Below are positions 1 to 6,878 of a stretch of 8,392 bases of DNA, piece by piece. Location of the stretch: assembly GCA_002380945.1 (NCBI GenBank), contig DFWO01000175.1, forward strand, positions 1 through 8,392, in the 5' to 3' direction. This stretch comes from Methylococcaceae bacterium UBA4132 (lineage in GTDB: Bacteria > Pseudomonadota > Gammaproteobacteria > Methylococcales > Methylomonadaceae). The translations under genes and the position numbers were made by a program. How positions within the stretch are numbered: position 1 is the first letter of the stretch; each line of letters starts with the position of its first letter. The notes below the pieces were generated by a model. It made no database searches. It worked only from the letters and a program-made list of their open reading frames with translations, and was not told the DNA's origin.

Positions 1-147
1 TATCTCGAACGTTCCACACACCTGACGAACTATTGCTCTGGCTCGTTCAGCAACACCCCCTGTTAAAATCTTGTAGCGGTATTTTGTTACCCAAACAAAG
101 TGGTCCTCAATTTGAAAAACCGTATGGCTGCCATATCCGTAATCCAT
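1..147 (-). CDS. tnpA: IS200/IS605-type TnpA transposase, N-terminal part (runs off window)
   Basis: The first 49 codons of a small Y1 (HUH) single-strand transposase, read leftwards from an ATG at 145-147 and cut by the window edge. The translation begins MDYGYGSHTVF and contains HFVWVTKYRYKIL, the hallmark first beta-strand region of IS200/IS605 TnpA proteins, followed by a helix with VAERARAIVRQVC. The frame is open throughout. A GAGAGG ribosome binding site lies four bases before the ATG, which supports this start. The HUH histidines and the catalytic tyrosine would lie further left, so I cannot say whether the enzyme is intact or whether a tnpB accessory gene follows. Family members excise and insert as single strands using subterminal hairpins; a suitable hairpin sits 39 bases upstream of the start. 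Family identification is firm; activity is unknown. Confidence 0.88.
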   Translation of the reverse strand, partial: MDYGYGSHTVFQIEDHFVWVTKYRYKILTGGVAERARAIVRQVCGTFEI

Positions 148-185
148 GACACCTCTCAAAACGTGTCATTTTATCAGCTAAAGCT

Positions 186-207
186 AACCGGCTGGAAGCC
201 AGTGGTT
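186..207 (-). repeat. Imperfect hairpin, probable left-end structure of the IS200/IS605 element
   Basis: Two stacked stems are visible on the + strand: AACC (186-189) pairs with GGTT (204-207) and GGCT (190-193) pairs with AGCC (197-200), with a GGA loop and a three-base AGT bulge on one side. An imperfect hairpin with an extrahelical bulge just outside tnpA is the type of structure that IS200/IS605 transposases bind at their ends. The outer tip of the element is probably 10-30 bases further right, but the cleavage tetranucleotide cannot be fixed from one copy. The same hairpin would also form in the tnpA leader RNA and could limit translation, as known for IS200; that is inference. Confidence 0.6.
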
Positions 208-295
208 TTAACCTTATGATGGAAAATAAACGTCTAGGATTACATAATATCAGTAACTATTGTATGTGATGGATAATATGGGAATTTATTGGTGT

Positions 296-321
296 TCCAC
301 GGGTTAATCGGTGGATTTTTT
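296..321 (+). terminator. Weak possible Rho-independent terminator
   Basis: TCCAC (296-300) and GTGGA (311-315) form a five-base stem with a ten-base loop, followed directly by a run of six T (316-321). The stem is short, so this is only a candidate. It could insulate yajD from transcription coming from the left, or be left over from a gene disrupted by the insertion element. The rest of 208-395 shows no gene; I see only very short open frames there. Confidence 0.25.
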
Positions 322-407
322 AAAACTAACGGTTTGTTGTTGAGCATAAAATATAGAATCTCTTGTATTCTATTCAAGAACTAAACACAGTAATTGAGGT
401 ATCGACC

Positions 408-788
408 ATGACTATTAAAAAAAACCAAGTGGACAAACATAAATCAGATCAAATTGTCATTGAAGCCCGCCGTAATCAAGAGTTACGCGAGCAATCTTAT
501 CGTGGTCAAGCACTTAAAATGTATCCGTGGATATGTGGACGCTGTGCGCGTGAGTTTACGCCTAAAACAGTCGCTGAATTAACTGTACATCATAAAAATC
601 ATAATCATGATGATAATCCCACAGATGGTAGTAACTGGGAGTTATTGTGCTTGTATTGTCACGACAACGAGCATTCACGCTATGAAGAAACTCGTTATGG
701 TTCGGTACAAAATAGTAAATCCAGTAGCCCTGCTGCTACGCACAATCCGTTTGCCGATCTTAAGAGTTTGCTGAGCAATAAGAAATAA
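408..788 (+). CDS. yajD: YajD family HNH nuclease-domain protein
   Basis: A 126-residue protein closely resembling E. coli YajD (115 aa), a family of predicted small HNH proteins without an established cellular role. Residues 34-50 carry the conserved QALKMYPWICGRCAREF block with the first zinc pair C43 and C46. H61-H62 follow in a LTVHH motif, then DGSNWELLCLYCHDNEH (73-89) supplies N76, the second zinc pair C81 and C84, and H85. The C-terminus NPFADLKSLL is also family-typical. Residues 1-30 are lysine-rich and charged. The ATG at 408 is preferred over the TTG at 363 because GAGGT lies seven bases before it and the extra N-terminus has no family match. The gene is convergent with rnhA, with only four bases between the stop codons and no terminator between. 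Nuclease activity is inferred from the fold and not established for the family. Confidence 0.93.
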   Translation: MTIKKNQVDKHKSDQIVIEARRNQELREQSYRGQALKMYPWICGRCAREFTPKTVAELTVHHKNHNHDDNPTDGSNWELLCLYCHDNEHSRYEETRYGSVQNSKSSSPAATHNPFADLKSLLSNKK

Positions 789-792
789 ACGA

Positions 793-1227
793 CTATAAAG
801 AATCAATACCTAGATTAGCCAGTGCGTCTGCTCTGTCATTGCCTTTATCACCCGAATGACCTTTAACCCATTTCCATTCGATATTATGTTGGGCAATGGC
901 AGTATCTAAACGTTGCCATAAATCGACATTTTTAACAGGGTGTCTAGCCGCTGTTTTCCAACCGCGTTTTTTCCAATTGGGCATCCATTCAGTAATGCCT
1001 TTTAATACATAGCTGGAATCGCTGTAAAGCTGTACTGAACAAGGTTTCGTTAAGGCTTCTAAGGCTTGAATGGCAGCCATTAACTCCATACGATTATTGG
1101 TGGTGTCTTCATCACCACCATAGAGTTCCTTAACCGTCGCTTTATAACTAAGAATAACACCCCAGCCACCGCGTCCTGGATTGCCACGACACGCGCCATC
1201 GGTATAAATAATGACAGACTCAATCAT
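793..1227 (-). CDS. rnhA: Ribonuclease HI
   Basis: A cytoplasmic enzyme that cuts the RNA strand of RNA:DNA hybrids, removing R-loops and primers using divalent metal ions. At 144 residues it is typical of bacterial RNase HI (E. coli 155). All catalytic residues are present at E. coli numbering: D10 in YTDGACRGNPG, E48 in NNRMEL, D70 in YSDSSYV, H124 in KGHSG, and D134 in NDRADALA. The basic handle region W81-R95 (WMPNWKKRGWKTAAR) that grips the hybrid is also there. The protein is therefore expected to be active. The ATG at 1225-1227 lies inside the end of the methyltransferase gene (8-base overlap) with no strong ribosome binding site, so translational coupling is likely. In many gammaproteobacteria dnaQ is next to rnhA; here yajD occupies that side instead. 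Confidence 0.97.
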   Translation of the reverse strand: MIESVIIYTDGACRGNPGRGGWGVILSYKATVKELYGGDEDTTNNRMELMAAIQALEALTKPCSVQLYSDSSYVLKGITEWMPNWKKRGWKTAARHPVKNVDLWQRLDTAIAQHNIEWKWVKGHSGDKGNDRADALANLGIDSL

Positions 1228-1936
1228 GTTTTTCTGATCGTGCAGAGGAGTTAATCGTATTGGCTAACCGTAAGGAAGGCAGTTCATTTTTCACTGGCGT
1301 TAAGGGGATCAGTTGATAACGGCGTTTTATCGCCTTAATGGCATAAGCAGTGGCAAAAAATGCGTGTCTACTGGTGATAGATTTACAGTGCATTGAATGT
1401 ATACTGTCTAAATCAAATTCAGAACAGGTAGTGACTTCAAAATTCAATAGTTTTAACCAGTCCAAAATTCTGGCGCGAGAGATGAAATGCCCAGACCATG
1501 AGTCCGCCATTTTTTTATCCCATAAATATTGATACCTCACCCATAAACTCCATGGATTAAAATTTAATATAACCAGTAAACCTTCTGGTTTTAATATGCG
1601 TTCTACTTCGCGCATAGTTTGAAAGCGATGAGCATCAAATTCTAATAAATGCGGCATAATAACCATATCAACGCTGTCGCTTTGTAATGGCAAGTGATGC
1701 GCCTTCGCTTGAATTTTTTTTGTCATTTCATAACCTAATTTTTTGGCATCGAGTACCGTATAATTTTGGTATAAAGTGCAATCAATAAATTCATTTTCCC
1801 AACCTAAGCCACCAATTTGTAACACGATTTGCTGACAACTGACGGTAATAGACCGCCTTAAATAGTCTGCCTCTAGTTGCTGTAACAACTTACCTCTAGG
1901 GGTTTGATACCAAGAAAATAAGAAATTTCGTTTCAT
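1220..1936 (-). CDS. YafS-like class I SAM-dependent methyltransferase
   Basis: A 238-residue predicted cytoplasmic methyltransferase of the Methyltransf_11 type. The C-terminal half of the Rossmann core is clear: LPLQSDSVDMVIMPHLLEF (82-100, motif II region), then REVERILKPEGLLVILNFNPWSLW (109-132, post-II/III region). Motif I is degenerate: VLQIGGLGWE (38-47) replaces the usual GxGxG loop, and the acidic residue normally ending the next strand is not obvious. This looks typical of the group found beside gloB/mltD and rnhA in gammaproteobacteria, for which the substrate is not known. The ATG at 1934-1936 is preferred over the TTG immediately before it; GCGGG lies about seven bases upstream of that TTG. 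The gene overlaps rnhA by eight bases and is divergent from mltD. No gloB is present between them. Confidence 0.85.
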   Translation of the reverse strand: MKRNFLFSWYQTPRGKLLQQLEADYLRRSITVSCQQIVLQIGGLGWENEFIDCTLYQNYTVLDAKKLGYEMTKKIQAKAHHLPLQSDSVDMVIMPHLLEFDAHRFQTMREVERILKPEGLLVILNFNPWSLWVRYQYLWDKKMADSWSGHFISRARILDWLKLLNFEVTTCSEFDLDSIHSMHCKSITSRHAFFATAYAIKAIKRRYQLIPLTPVKNELPSLRLANTINSSARSEKHD

Positions 1937-1962
1937 CAATTTACCCGCTAAGTTACATGTTA

Positions 1963-1991
1963 ATGATTTTCGGTAAAAACATCGCTATAAT
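1963..1991 (+). promoter_or_regulatory. Candidate sigma-70 promoter of mltD
   Basis: A perfect TATAAT at 1986-1991 is preceded after 17 bases by ATGATT (1963-1968), a poor -35 matching three of six consensus positions. Transcription would start near 1998, about 32 bases before the mltD ATG at 2030. AAGGG at 2015-2019 is the likely ribosome binding site. The divergent methyltransferase gene must be driven from the same 93-base gap; TTGCGA with GATTAT at 18-base spacing on the - strand (between about 1987 and 2016) is a weak candidate that would overlap this promoter. Confidence 0.5.
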
Positions 1992-2029
1992 CAAAATAAT
2001 TCAAATATATTCGCAAGGGTTTAAAGATA

Positions 2030-3667
2030 ATGTATGTTAATTCTAACAGGTCAGTTAATTTTTTATTAGTTTCAATATCTTTGATTGTTGCAGGTTGCGC
2101 CGAAACACCCAAAGCCCCTATAAGCTACAATGACCGATCGCCCGTTATCGTCTCTCAGAAGAATAAACAAGAGCAGACTCTGCGTAAGTCTAATCGTCTT
2201 AAAACTGCAGAGGCACACAAGAATACCGTGTGGGAACGTTTGTTGTCGTTATATGCTTTGCCTGACGTTGACAATGAACGCGTAGATAGACAATTAAACT
2301 GGTATCTGGATCACCCAGCCTATATTGCCAGAGTTCAGCAGCGTGCAGAACCTTATTTACATCTTATACTCGATGAAATCGAAGCTAACAATATTCCTGG
2401 CGAATTAGCTTTATTACCCGTTGTAGAAAGTGCATTTATACCCGATGCGTATTCAAAAGCCGATGCCTCAGGACTTTGGCAGTTTATTCCAGATACAGGC
2501 AAACTGTATGGTCTGGAACAAAACTCATGGTATGACGGTCGCCGTGATATTCTCGATTCAACTCAAGCCGCCACTGCATTTCTTAAAGATTTAGGTGAAA
2601 CCTTTAACGGGGATTGGAATCTTGCTTTAGCTTCCTACAATTACGGTAAAGGTAATATTTGGAAAGCAATGGAAAAAAATGAAAACTTAAATTTGCCGAC
2701 CGATTATTGGTCATTAGACCTGCCTAGAGAAACCGCAGACTATGTACCCCGTTTGTTAGCGATTGCTAAATTGATTGCTAATGCTGACGAATATGGCATT
2801 CATCTGAACCATATTCCAAATAAACCTTATCTTGAAGTAGTCAATATTGATTCGCCGTTGGACTTGCAAAAAGCTGCCGAACTGGCGAATATGCCACTGG
2901 ATAAATTCATGAAATTAAATCCAGGCTTTAACCGTGCAAGCACCTCACCTGATGGTCCACACCGTTTATTAGTGCCAGTTGACAAAGCAGACTCATTTAA
3001 AACTAGCTTAGCCAGATTGCCTATTTATGAGCGTGTTGATCAAACGCAGTTTTTTAGAGAACAAGAAGAACGCGCTCGTCGTGAAGAAGAACGCTTAGCG
3101 AGAGCAGAGCAACAACGAGAAGATAGAGAAGAAAGAGTAGCTGTCGCGCAATCACGTCAAAAAGACACGCTAGGCATTCCTAGTAAATATAAAGTGAAAG
3201 CAGGGGAAACCTTGACGGCTATTGCTGCCAGAAACAACACTACGGTAGTAGCACTGCTTAAAGCCAATCCTTCAACTGGAAAAGAAGTGCGTTCAGGTGT
3301 AGTTTTAAAAATACCGTCCAACAAAAAAGAAGAACCGATTCAATGGACAGCAAAAGTAGCTAAAAACAAAGCTAACACGGCTGTACAGGTTGCCAGTACA
3401 AAAAAAGGCTATCTAACGCCCGCTGCTTTAGCTAATAGCAAAAAACCGTTAGAGAATAATAAAACGCCTTTAAAAGTTGCACTGGCTACGGGTAAAAAGC
3501 CCATCACCAGTAAAACAACAGATAAAAAAGCGGCTAGTAGCCTAGCGTCCAATTTGCCAACTGCTAAATCACAAAATTATCGAAAAGCGAGTATGGTTGT
3601 TGCAACGGCAACAAAAGCAGACATAGCTAAAAGTACCCGTACTGTTAAAAAACTTAAAAAGGTTTAA
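2030..3667 (+). CDS. mltD: Membrane-bound lytic murein transglycosylase D (lipoprotein)
   Basis: Cleaves the MurNAc-GlcNAc bond of peptidoglycan to give 1,6-anhydro ends, acting at the outer membrane face of the periplasm. A lipoprotein signal ends in the lipobox VAGC with lipidated C23, and A24 at +2 predicts outer-membrane sorting. The family 1 SLT domain covers about 105-220, with catalytic E133 in LLPVVESAF, then GLWQFIPDTGKLYGL (148-162) and ALASYNYGKGNIWKAM (199-214). Residues 269-316 resemble the degenerate LysM-like segment of MltD proteins; 386-429 (YKVKAGETLTAIAARNN...) is a clear LysM peptidoglycan-binding repeat. Between them, 341-376 is an Arg/Glu-rich predicted coiled coil. Unusually, after the LysM there is a tail of about 115 residues rich in Lys, Ala and Thr, making the protein 545 residues (E. 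coli 452). The frame is intact to the terminator hairpin. Confidence 0.95.
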   Translation: MYVNSNRSVNFLLVSISLIVAGCAETPKAPISYNDRSPVIVSQKNKQEQTLRKSNRLKTAEAHKNTVWERLLSLYALPDVDNERVDRQLNWYLDHPAYIARVQQRAEPYLHLILDEIEANNIPGELALLPVVESAFIPDAYSKADASGLWQFIPDTGKLYGLEQNSWYDGRRDILDSTQAATAFLKDLGETFNGDWNLALASYNYGKGNIWKAMEKNENLNLPTDYWSLDLPRETADYVPRLLAIAKLIANADEYGIHLNHIPNKPYLEVVNIDSPLDLQKAAELANMPLDKFMKLNPGFNRASTSPDGPHRLLVPVDKADSFKTSLARLPIYERVDQTQFFREQEERARREEERLARAEQQREDREERVAVAQSRQKDTLGIPSKYKVKAGETLTAIAARNNTTVVALLKANPSTGKEVRSGVVLKIPSNKKEEPIQWTAKVAKNKANTAVQVASTKKGYLTPAALANSKKPLENNKTPLKVALATGKKPITSKTTDKKAASSLASNLPTAKSQNYRKASMVVATATKADIAKSTRTVKKLKKV

Positions 3668-3685
3668 GTTTAATAATCTGACCTA

Positions 3686-3711
3686 ATAGCCCACGGTAAA
3701 CCGTGGGCTAT
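3686..3711. terminator. Bidirectional terminator-like hairpin between convergent genes
   Basis: ATAGCCCACGG (3686-3696) and CCGTGGGCTAT (3701-3711) form a perfect 11-bp stem closed by a TAAA tetraloop. It lies 18 bases after the mltD stop and 5 bases after the stop of the convergent solute-binding protein gene. The T-tract is weak on both sides, so termination efficiency is uncertain, but the position between two convergent stops and the GC-rich stem fit a shared terminator or an mRNA 3'-end protecting hairpin. Confidence 0.8.
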
Positions 3712-3716
3712 ATCAT

Positions 3717-5867
3717 TTACTCCAAATCAGTTTTATGTGTGCGGCGGCGATACGCTTTAACCGCAGGCATCAGCATCAACACCAATCCCGTACCACCTAG
3801 CAATAACGGCCATACTATCGGCTGATTCCATTGCTGTCTTTTTTCAGCTCTAAGCGCGGTGTCAATACGCGTGTACTTGAGTTGGTTATTTGCCATTAAA
3901 TTAGGTTTTATATTTTTATACCAGCCATGAAACAGCAGAAAATTCTTGGGATGAAAACCAAATAACCACGGTACATCACGACGGGCTATGTCTTGTAATT
4001 GCTGAATTAATTGATAACGCTGTTCGCTATTATCCATATTGCGCATTTGTTCAAATAAACGGTCAAATTCTGGATTTTGATAATTACTGGAATTTTCGCC
4101 GCTGTATTTCACTTTGGAATTAGGTCCATACAATAAAAACAAAAAATTTTCAGGGTCAGGATAATCGGCATTCCAACCTAAAAAGAATAACTGTGCATTA
4201 CCAATGCGTAGCTTTTCTTGAAAACGATTGTAATCGGTGGCGCGAACTACCAATTTAATACCCAACTTCTCAAATTGTTTGCGATACCAATTCATACGCG
4301 GACGGTCGTCAACATTAACGGCGGTGGTATCAAAATACAAAATTAACGGCTCTTTAGTTTTCGGGTCTATGCCAGCGTCATAACCTGCTTCAGTCATGAG
4401 CTGTTTAGCCGCGCTGATATTTTTACGTTGCGCTTTACCATCTTTCCAATCGTAAACATAAGGGTTGATTCCGTCCTTACCTTCGGCAAAGCCATAAATG
4501 CTAGGCGGTAATACGCCTTGAGCCGCAACGCCACGTCCATTCATAAAAATGGCAATATATTCTTCAAAATCGACCGCAATCGCGATAGCCTGCCTTAATT
4601 TTCTAGCTTGTTCACTATTACCGCCTATGGTGGCATCAAGCATATTAACGCCTAAGTAAAAATTAGATGTAGTGACGGAAGTTTGTAGCCGGATACCTTT
4701 TTCCTGCATAGCTTCGGTGAGTCGCGCTCCACCACTGCCCGTAAATTGTATAGCTTGATCGAAACTGTCCGAGGCAATACCCGATAAATCGTAATAGCCT
4801 TGTAAAAATTTAGTCCAGTAGGGAATGGTTTCTTTTTCCAGCATAAAAACCACTTTGTCGATAAAGGGTAGCTGTTTTCCTGCATCTTGTAATAAACCAT
4901 TGGCAAGGTCGTCAGCTTCGCCTTCACTGGGATAAGTTTCACCATGAAATAGCGGATTTTTCAATAAAATCATGCGCCGATTGGGATTATTTTCCGCTAA
5001 TAAATACGCTCCTGTACCGATTGGAAACCAGTCTAAGGTGATATTTTTATCGGCTAAACCAGTTTGGTCATAAAACGCATCGGCTTCCCACGGCATCGGT
5101 GAAAAAAATGGCATTGCCAGCCAGAATATAAATTGTGGATATTTACCTTTAATACGCACACGGTAGGAATAACGGTCAAGTGTTTGTACGCCTGTCATCG
5201 GCTGATTTTTTAGAGCAGATTTTGGTTGATTTGCCACCTGTTTGGAAAACTCATCAAAGCCAACGATGTAATTTTTCATCAATTCAGCAATGGGTGATTG
5301 TAGCTTGGGATAGGCGATGCGCTTAATTTGATAAACATAATCATCGGCGATAAGTTCTCGTGAACCTGTTTCTTTAAAGTCGGTCAAGCTATGTAGTGCT
5401 GCTATTTGCTCTGAGCTTAGTTGATGATAAGTATAATTTCCTGTCGCATTTTTGGCTAAAGCAGGGTGCGGTTGGTAGTCGATTTTTGGTTTAATATTAA
5501 TGATGTAATCGGTAAACGCTATATCACTGTCCTGTACAGGCGGTTTTAACAGTTCACCTTTGGCATTCAAATAACGAATACTGGGCATTTTAGTGGCTGT
5601 TAATGGCACTAATTGATAGGGTCTTTTTAAATAGTGATATTGAAACGGTGGCTCATAAATTTGCCCGATAATCGCATACTCATTCGAACTGTATGCCACC
5701 GCAGGTTCCAAATGTTTCGGGCGTTCAGCAAACGATTCATATAAAACCGAGCGATTGCCTTCGTCTTCTGTATACGGATTATTCAGTTGTGTTGCTTGCC
5801 ATGCGGTATGAGGAAATAAAGTAATCAGCGATACACAAAGTAGCAATGGGGCTTTGTAGACTTGCAT
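3717..5867 (-). CDS. ABC transporter family 5 solute-binding protein with C-terminal membrane anchor
   Basis: A 716-residue periplasmic binding protein of the SBP_bac_5 (DppA/OppA) family, which captures peptides or similar solutes for an ABC importer. A hydrophobic signal sequence spans about 5-25. Family signs include YESFAERPKHLEPAVAYSS (43-61), GTGAYLL (284-290), a lobe II region with LRQAIAIAVDFEEYI (424-438), and GWNADYPDPENFLFLLYGP (564-582), the classic C-terminal motif. It is longer than DppA (about 535) because of extra N-lobe material around 80-220 and a C-terminal extension. A predicted membrane helix at about 684-704 is followed by a positive tail (KAYRRRTHK), so the binding domain would be tethered to the inner membrane. 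No permease or ATPase lies beside it: mltD is convergent downstream and an unrelated secreted protein gene is upstream. The start ATG has no clear ribosome binding site. The ligand is unknown. Confidence 0.88.
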   Translation of the reverse strand: MQVYKAPLLLCVSLITLFPHTAWQATQLNNPYTEDEGNRSVLYESFAERPKHLEPAVAYSSNEYAIIGQIYEPPFQYHYLKRPYQLVPLTATKMPSIRYLNAKGELLKPPVQDSDIAFTDYIINIKPKIDYQPHPALAKNATGNYTYHQLSSEQIAALHSLTDFKETGSRELIADDYVYQIKRIAYPKLQSPIAELMKNYIVGFDEFSKQVANQPKSALKNQPMTGVQTLDRYSYRVRIKGKYPQFIFWLAMPFFSPMPWEADAFYDQTGLADKNITLDWFPIGTGAYLLAENNPNRRMILLKNPLFHGETYPSEGEADDLANGLLQDAGKQLPFIDKVVFMLEKETIPYWTKFLQGYYDLSGIASDSFDQAIQFTGSGGARLTEAMQEKGIRLQTSVTTSNFYLGVNMLDATIGGNSEQARKLRQAIAIAVDFEEYIAIFMNGRGVAAQGVLPPSIYGFAEGKDGINPYVYDWKDGKAQRKNISAAKQLMTEAGYDAGIDPKTKEPLILYFDTTAVNVDDRPRMNWYRKQFEKLGIKLVVRATDYNRFQEKLRIGNAQLFFLGWNADYPDPENFLFLLYGPNSKVKYSGENSSNYQNPEFDRLFEQMRNMDNSEQRYQLIQQLQDIARRDVPWLFGFHPKNFLLFHGWYKNIKPNLMANNQLKYTRIDTALRAEKRQQWNQPIVWPLLLGGTGLVLMLMPAVKAYRRRTHKTDLE

Positions 5868-5892
5868 TTTATTATCATGATGAGGTAAGAAA

Positions 5893-5944
5893 TGACAGGA
5901 CGCAGTCCTTAGGCAGTCAGGTAAAAGCCTACGCTTTCGCCTAA
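5893..5944 (-). other. Structured intergenic element before the solute-binding protein gene
   Basis: This part of the 112-base gap holds overlapping inverted repeats. AGGAC (5897-5901) pairs with GTCCT (5905-5909) around a GCA loop, extended by TGAC (5893-5896) with GTCA (5916-5919) across a six-base bulge. TAGGC (5910-5914) can pair either with GCCTA at 5927-5931 or, as TTAGGC (5909-5914), with GCCTAA at 5939-5944; these options exclude each other. On the - strand RNA it would be both the 3' trailer of the secreted-protein gene and the 5' leader of the solute-binding protein gene. It does not match a riboswitch class I recognise, and no downstream T-tract supports a plain terminator. Confidence 0.35.
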
Positions 5945-5979
5945 TGGTAATTATTCAAGCACTTAAGCCTATAACACAG

Positions 5980-6789
5980 TTAAGGATTCCCCTTTTTTGC
6001 TTTTGTGTCAGGTACAGTTGATTTTTTAGATGAATGAGTCGGCTTTGGAGTTTTTTGCGGTGTTGTTACTGATTTATCAGCAGGTACTGTTTTTTGTAAC
6101 GTAGCCAGATTAGCAGACCTGCCTTCTAAGTGATTTAAATCAACCTCAGGATTAGCTGCAAACAATTCAATGTGTGGATTTGGATGGGGCGTTTGTACGG
6201 GTAATGGTGTCGATTTAGTGGGTTTGGCAACTTTAGCGGGCAAGGTTTTCGCTGTTAAATTAGCAATTGGTTGAGTTTTAGCAACGGGCTTAGCGACATT
6301 TGATGTGGCTACCAGCGTTGCCGTTGTTGGTTTAAGGATGGGTAACGGTGCTAATGTAGCGGTGGGCTTAGGAACTACTAATGCTGTTGGTGTTGCTTTA
6401 ACAGAGGGTTTTGCTGTAGATGGCATGGGTAAGCTTGTTGCTTTACCCGTTAAATGCGCAATAGCAGCAGGATCATCGGAAGCAAACGGTTGTACAACAG
6501 CGGGTTTCTTTAAATGTTCGGCTATTTTGTTGTTATTGGTTGCAGTTGCAAACATTTCTGTTTGTATCACTTTATCCGTTTGCGCTACTTTTTTTATTAA
6601 CTGAGTACATTCGGTAATATCTTTTTCGGACATTTGACGCGGGTGACTAACGCTAGTTTTGCGTAGCGTTTTATTTTTTTTATGACTATCTGTTGCGTTC
6701 TTTGCCTGTACGGTAGTCGTCATGCTCATATTGCCAACGCGACCTATACTAACCAATAACAATGCGGTGAATAACTTACTTCTTTTCAT
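5980..6789 (-). CDS. Secreted Thr/Pro/Ala/Lys-rich low-complexity protein, function unknown
   Basis: A 269-residue protein I do not recognise. Residues 1-29 form a plausible Sec signal peptide (MKRSK then LFTALLLVSIG, ending TTVQA before K30). Residues 50-115 are the only part with ordinary composition and predicted helix (ITECTQLIKKVAQTDKVIQT and later PAVVQPFASDDPAAIAHL), including the single cysteine C61. About 116-200 is a disordered-looking stretch built from Lys-Pro, Thr-Pro and Ala-Thr units. A short ordered-looking segment with IELFAANPEVDLNHLEGR lies at about 207-224, and a Lys/Thr/Ser/Pro tail ends the protein. The ATG at 6787-6789 is chosen because it starts directly at the signal peptide with AGAGG nine bases upstream; a TTG at 6835-6837 would add 16 polar residues. 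It probably resides in the periplasm, perhaps spanning or binding the wall; that is inference from composition. Confidence 0.7.
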   Translation of the reverse strand: MKRSKLFTALLLVSIGRVGNMSMTTTVQAKNATDSHKKNKTLRKTSVSHPRQMSEKDITECTQLIKKVAQTDKVIQTEMFATATNNNKIAEHLKKPAVVQPFASDDPAAIAHLTGKATSLPMPSTAKPSVKATPTALVVPKPTATLAPLPILKPTTATLVATSNVAKPVAKTQPIANLTAKTLPAKVAKPTKSTPLPVQTPHPNPHIELFAANPEVDLNHLEGRSANLATLQKTVPADKSVTTPQKTPKPTHSSKKSTVPDTKAKKGNP

Positions 6790-6878
6790 ACTCTTATGCC
6801 TCTGTTTGGTTGTTTGGTGGCTTAAAAAAGCAAACAAGTCGCATCATTAGCCGTTAAACATACAGGATTTTAGTCGAT

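Noticed and set aside
363..407. N-terminal extension of yajD from a TTG start
   Set aside because: The ATG at 408 has a good GAGGT site at the right distance and matches the family's start; the extension does not.
408..788. yajD as a homing endonuclease or phage HNH gene
   Set aside because: The sequence matches the chromosomal YajD family end to end, including the NPFADLK C-terminus, and there is no intron or phage context.
1350..1532. 60-codon + strand open frame
   Set aside because: It lies wholly antisense inside the methyltransferase gene, has no family resemblance, and its composition follows from the opposite frame.
4652..4945. 97-codon - strand open frame
   Set aside because: It is another frame of the solute-binding protein gene on the same strand, with no ribosome binding site and no recognisable domain.
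6305..6604. 99-codon + strand frame with a hydrophobic Val/Ala/Gly-rich product
   Set aside because: It is the antisense of the Thr/Pro/Ala/Lys repeats of the secreted protein, which naturally read as hydrophobic residues. It has no independent support.
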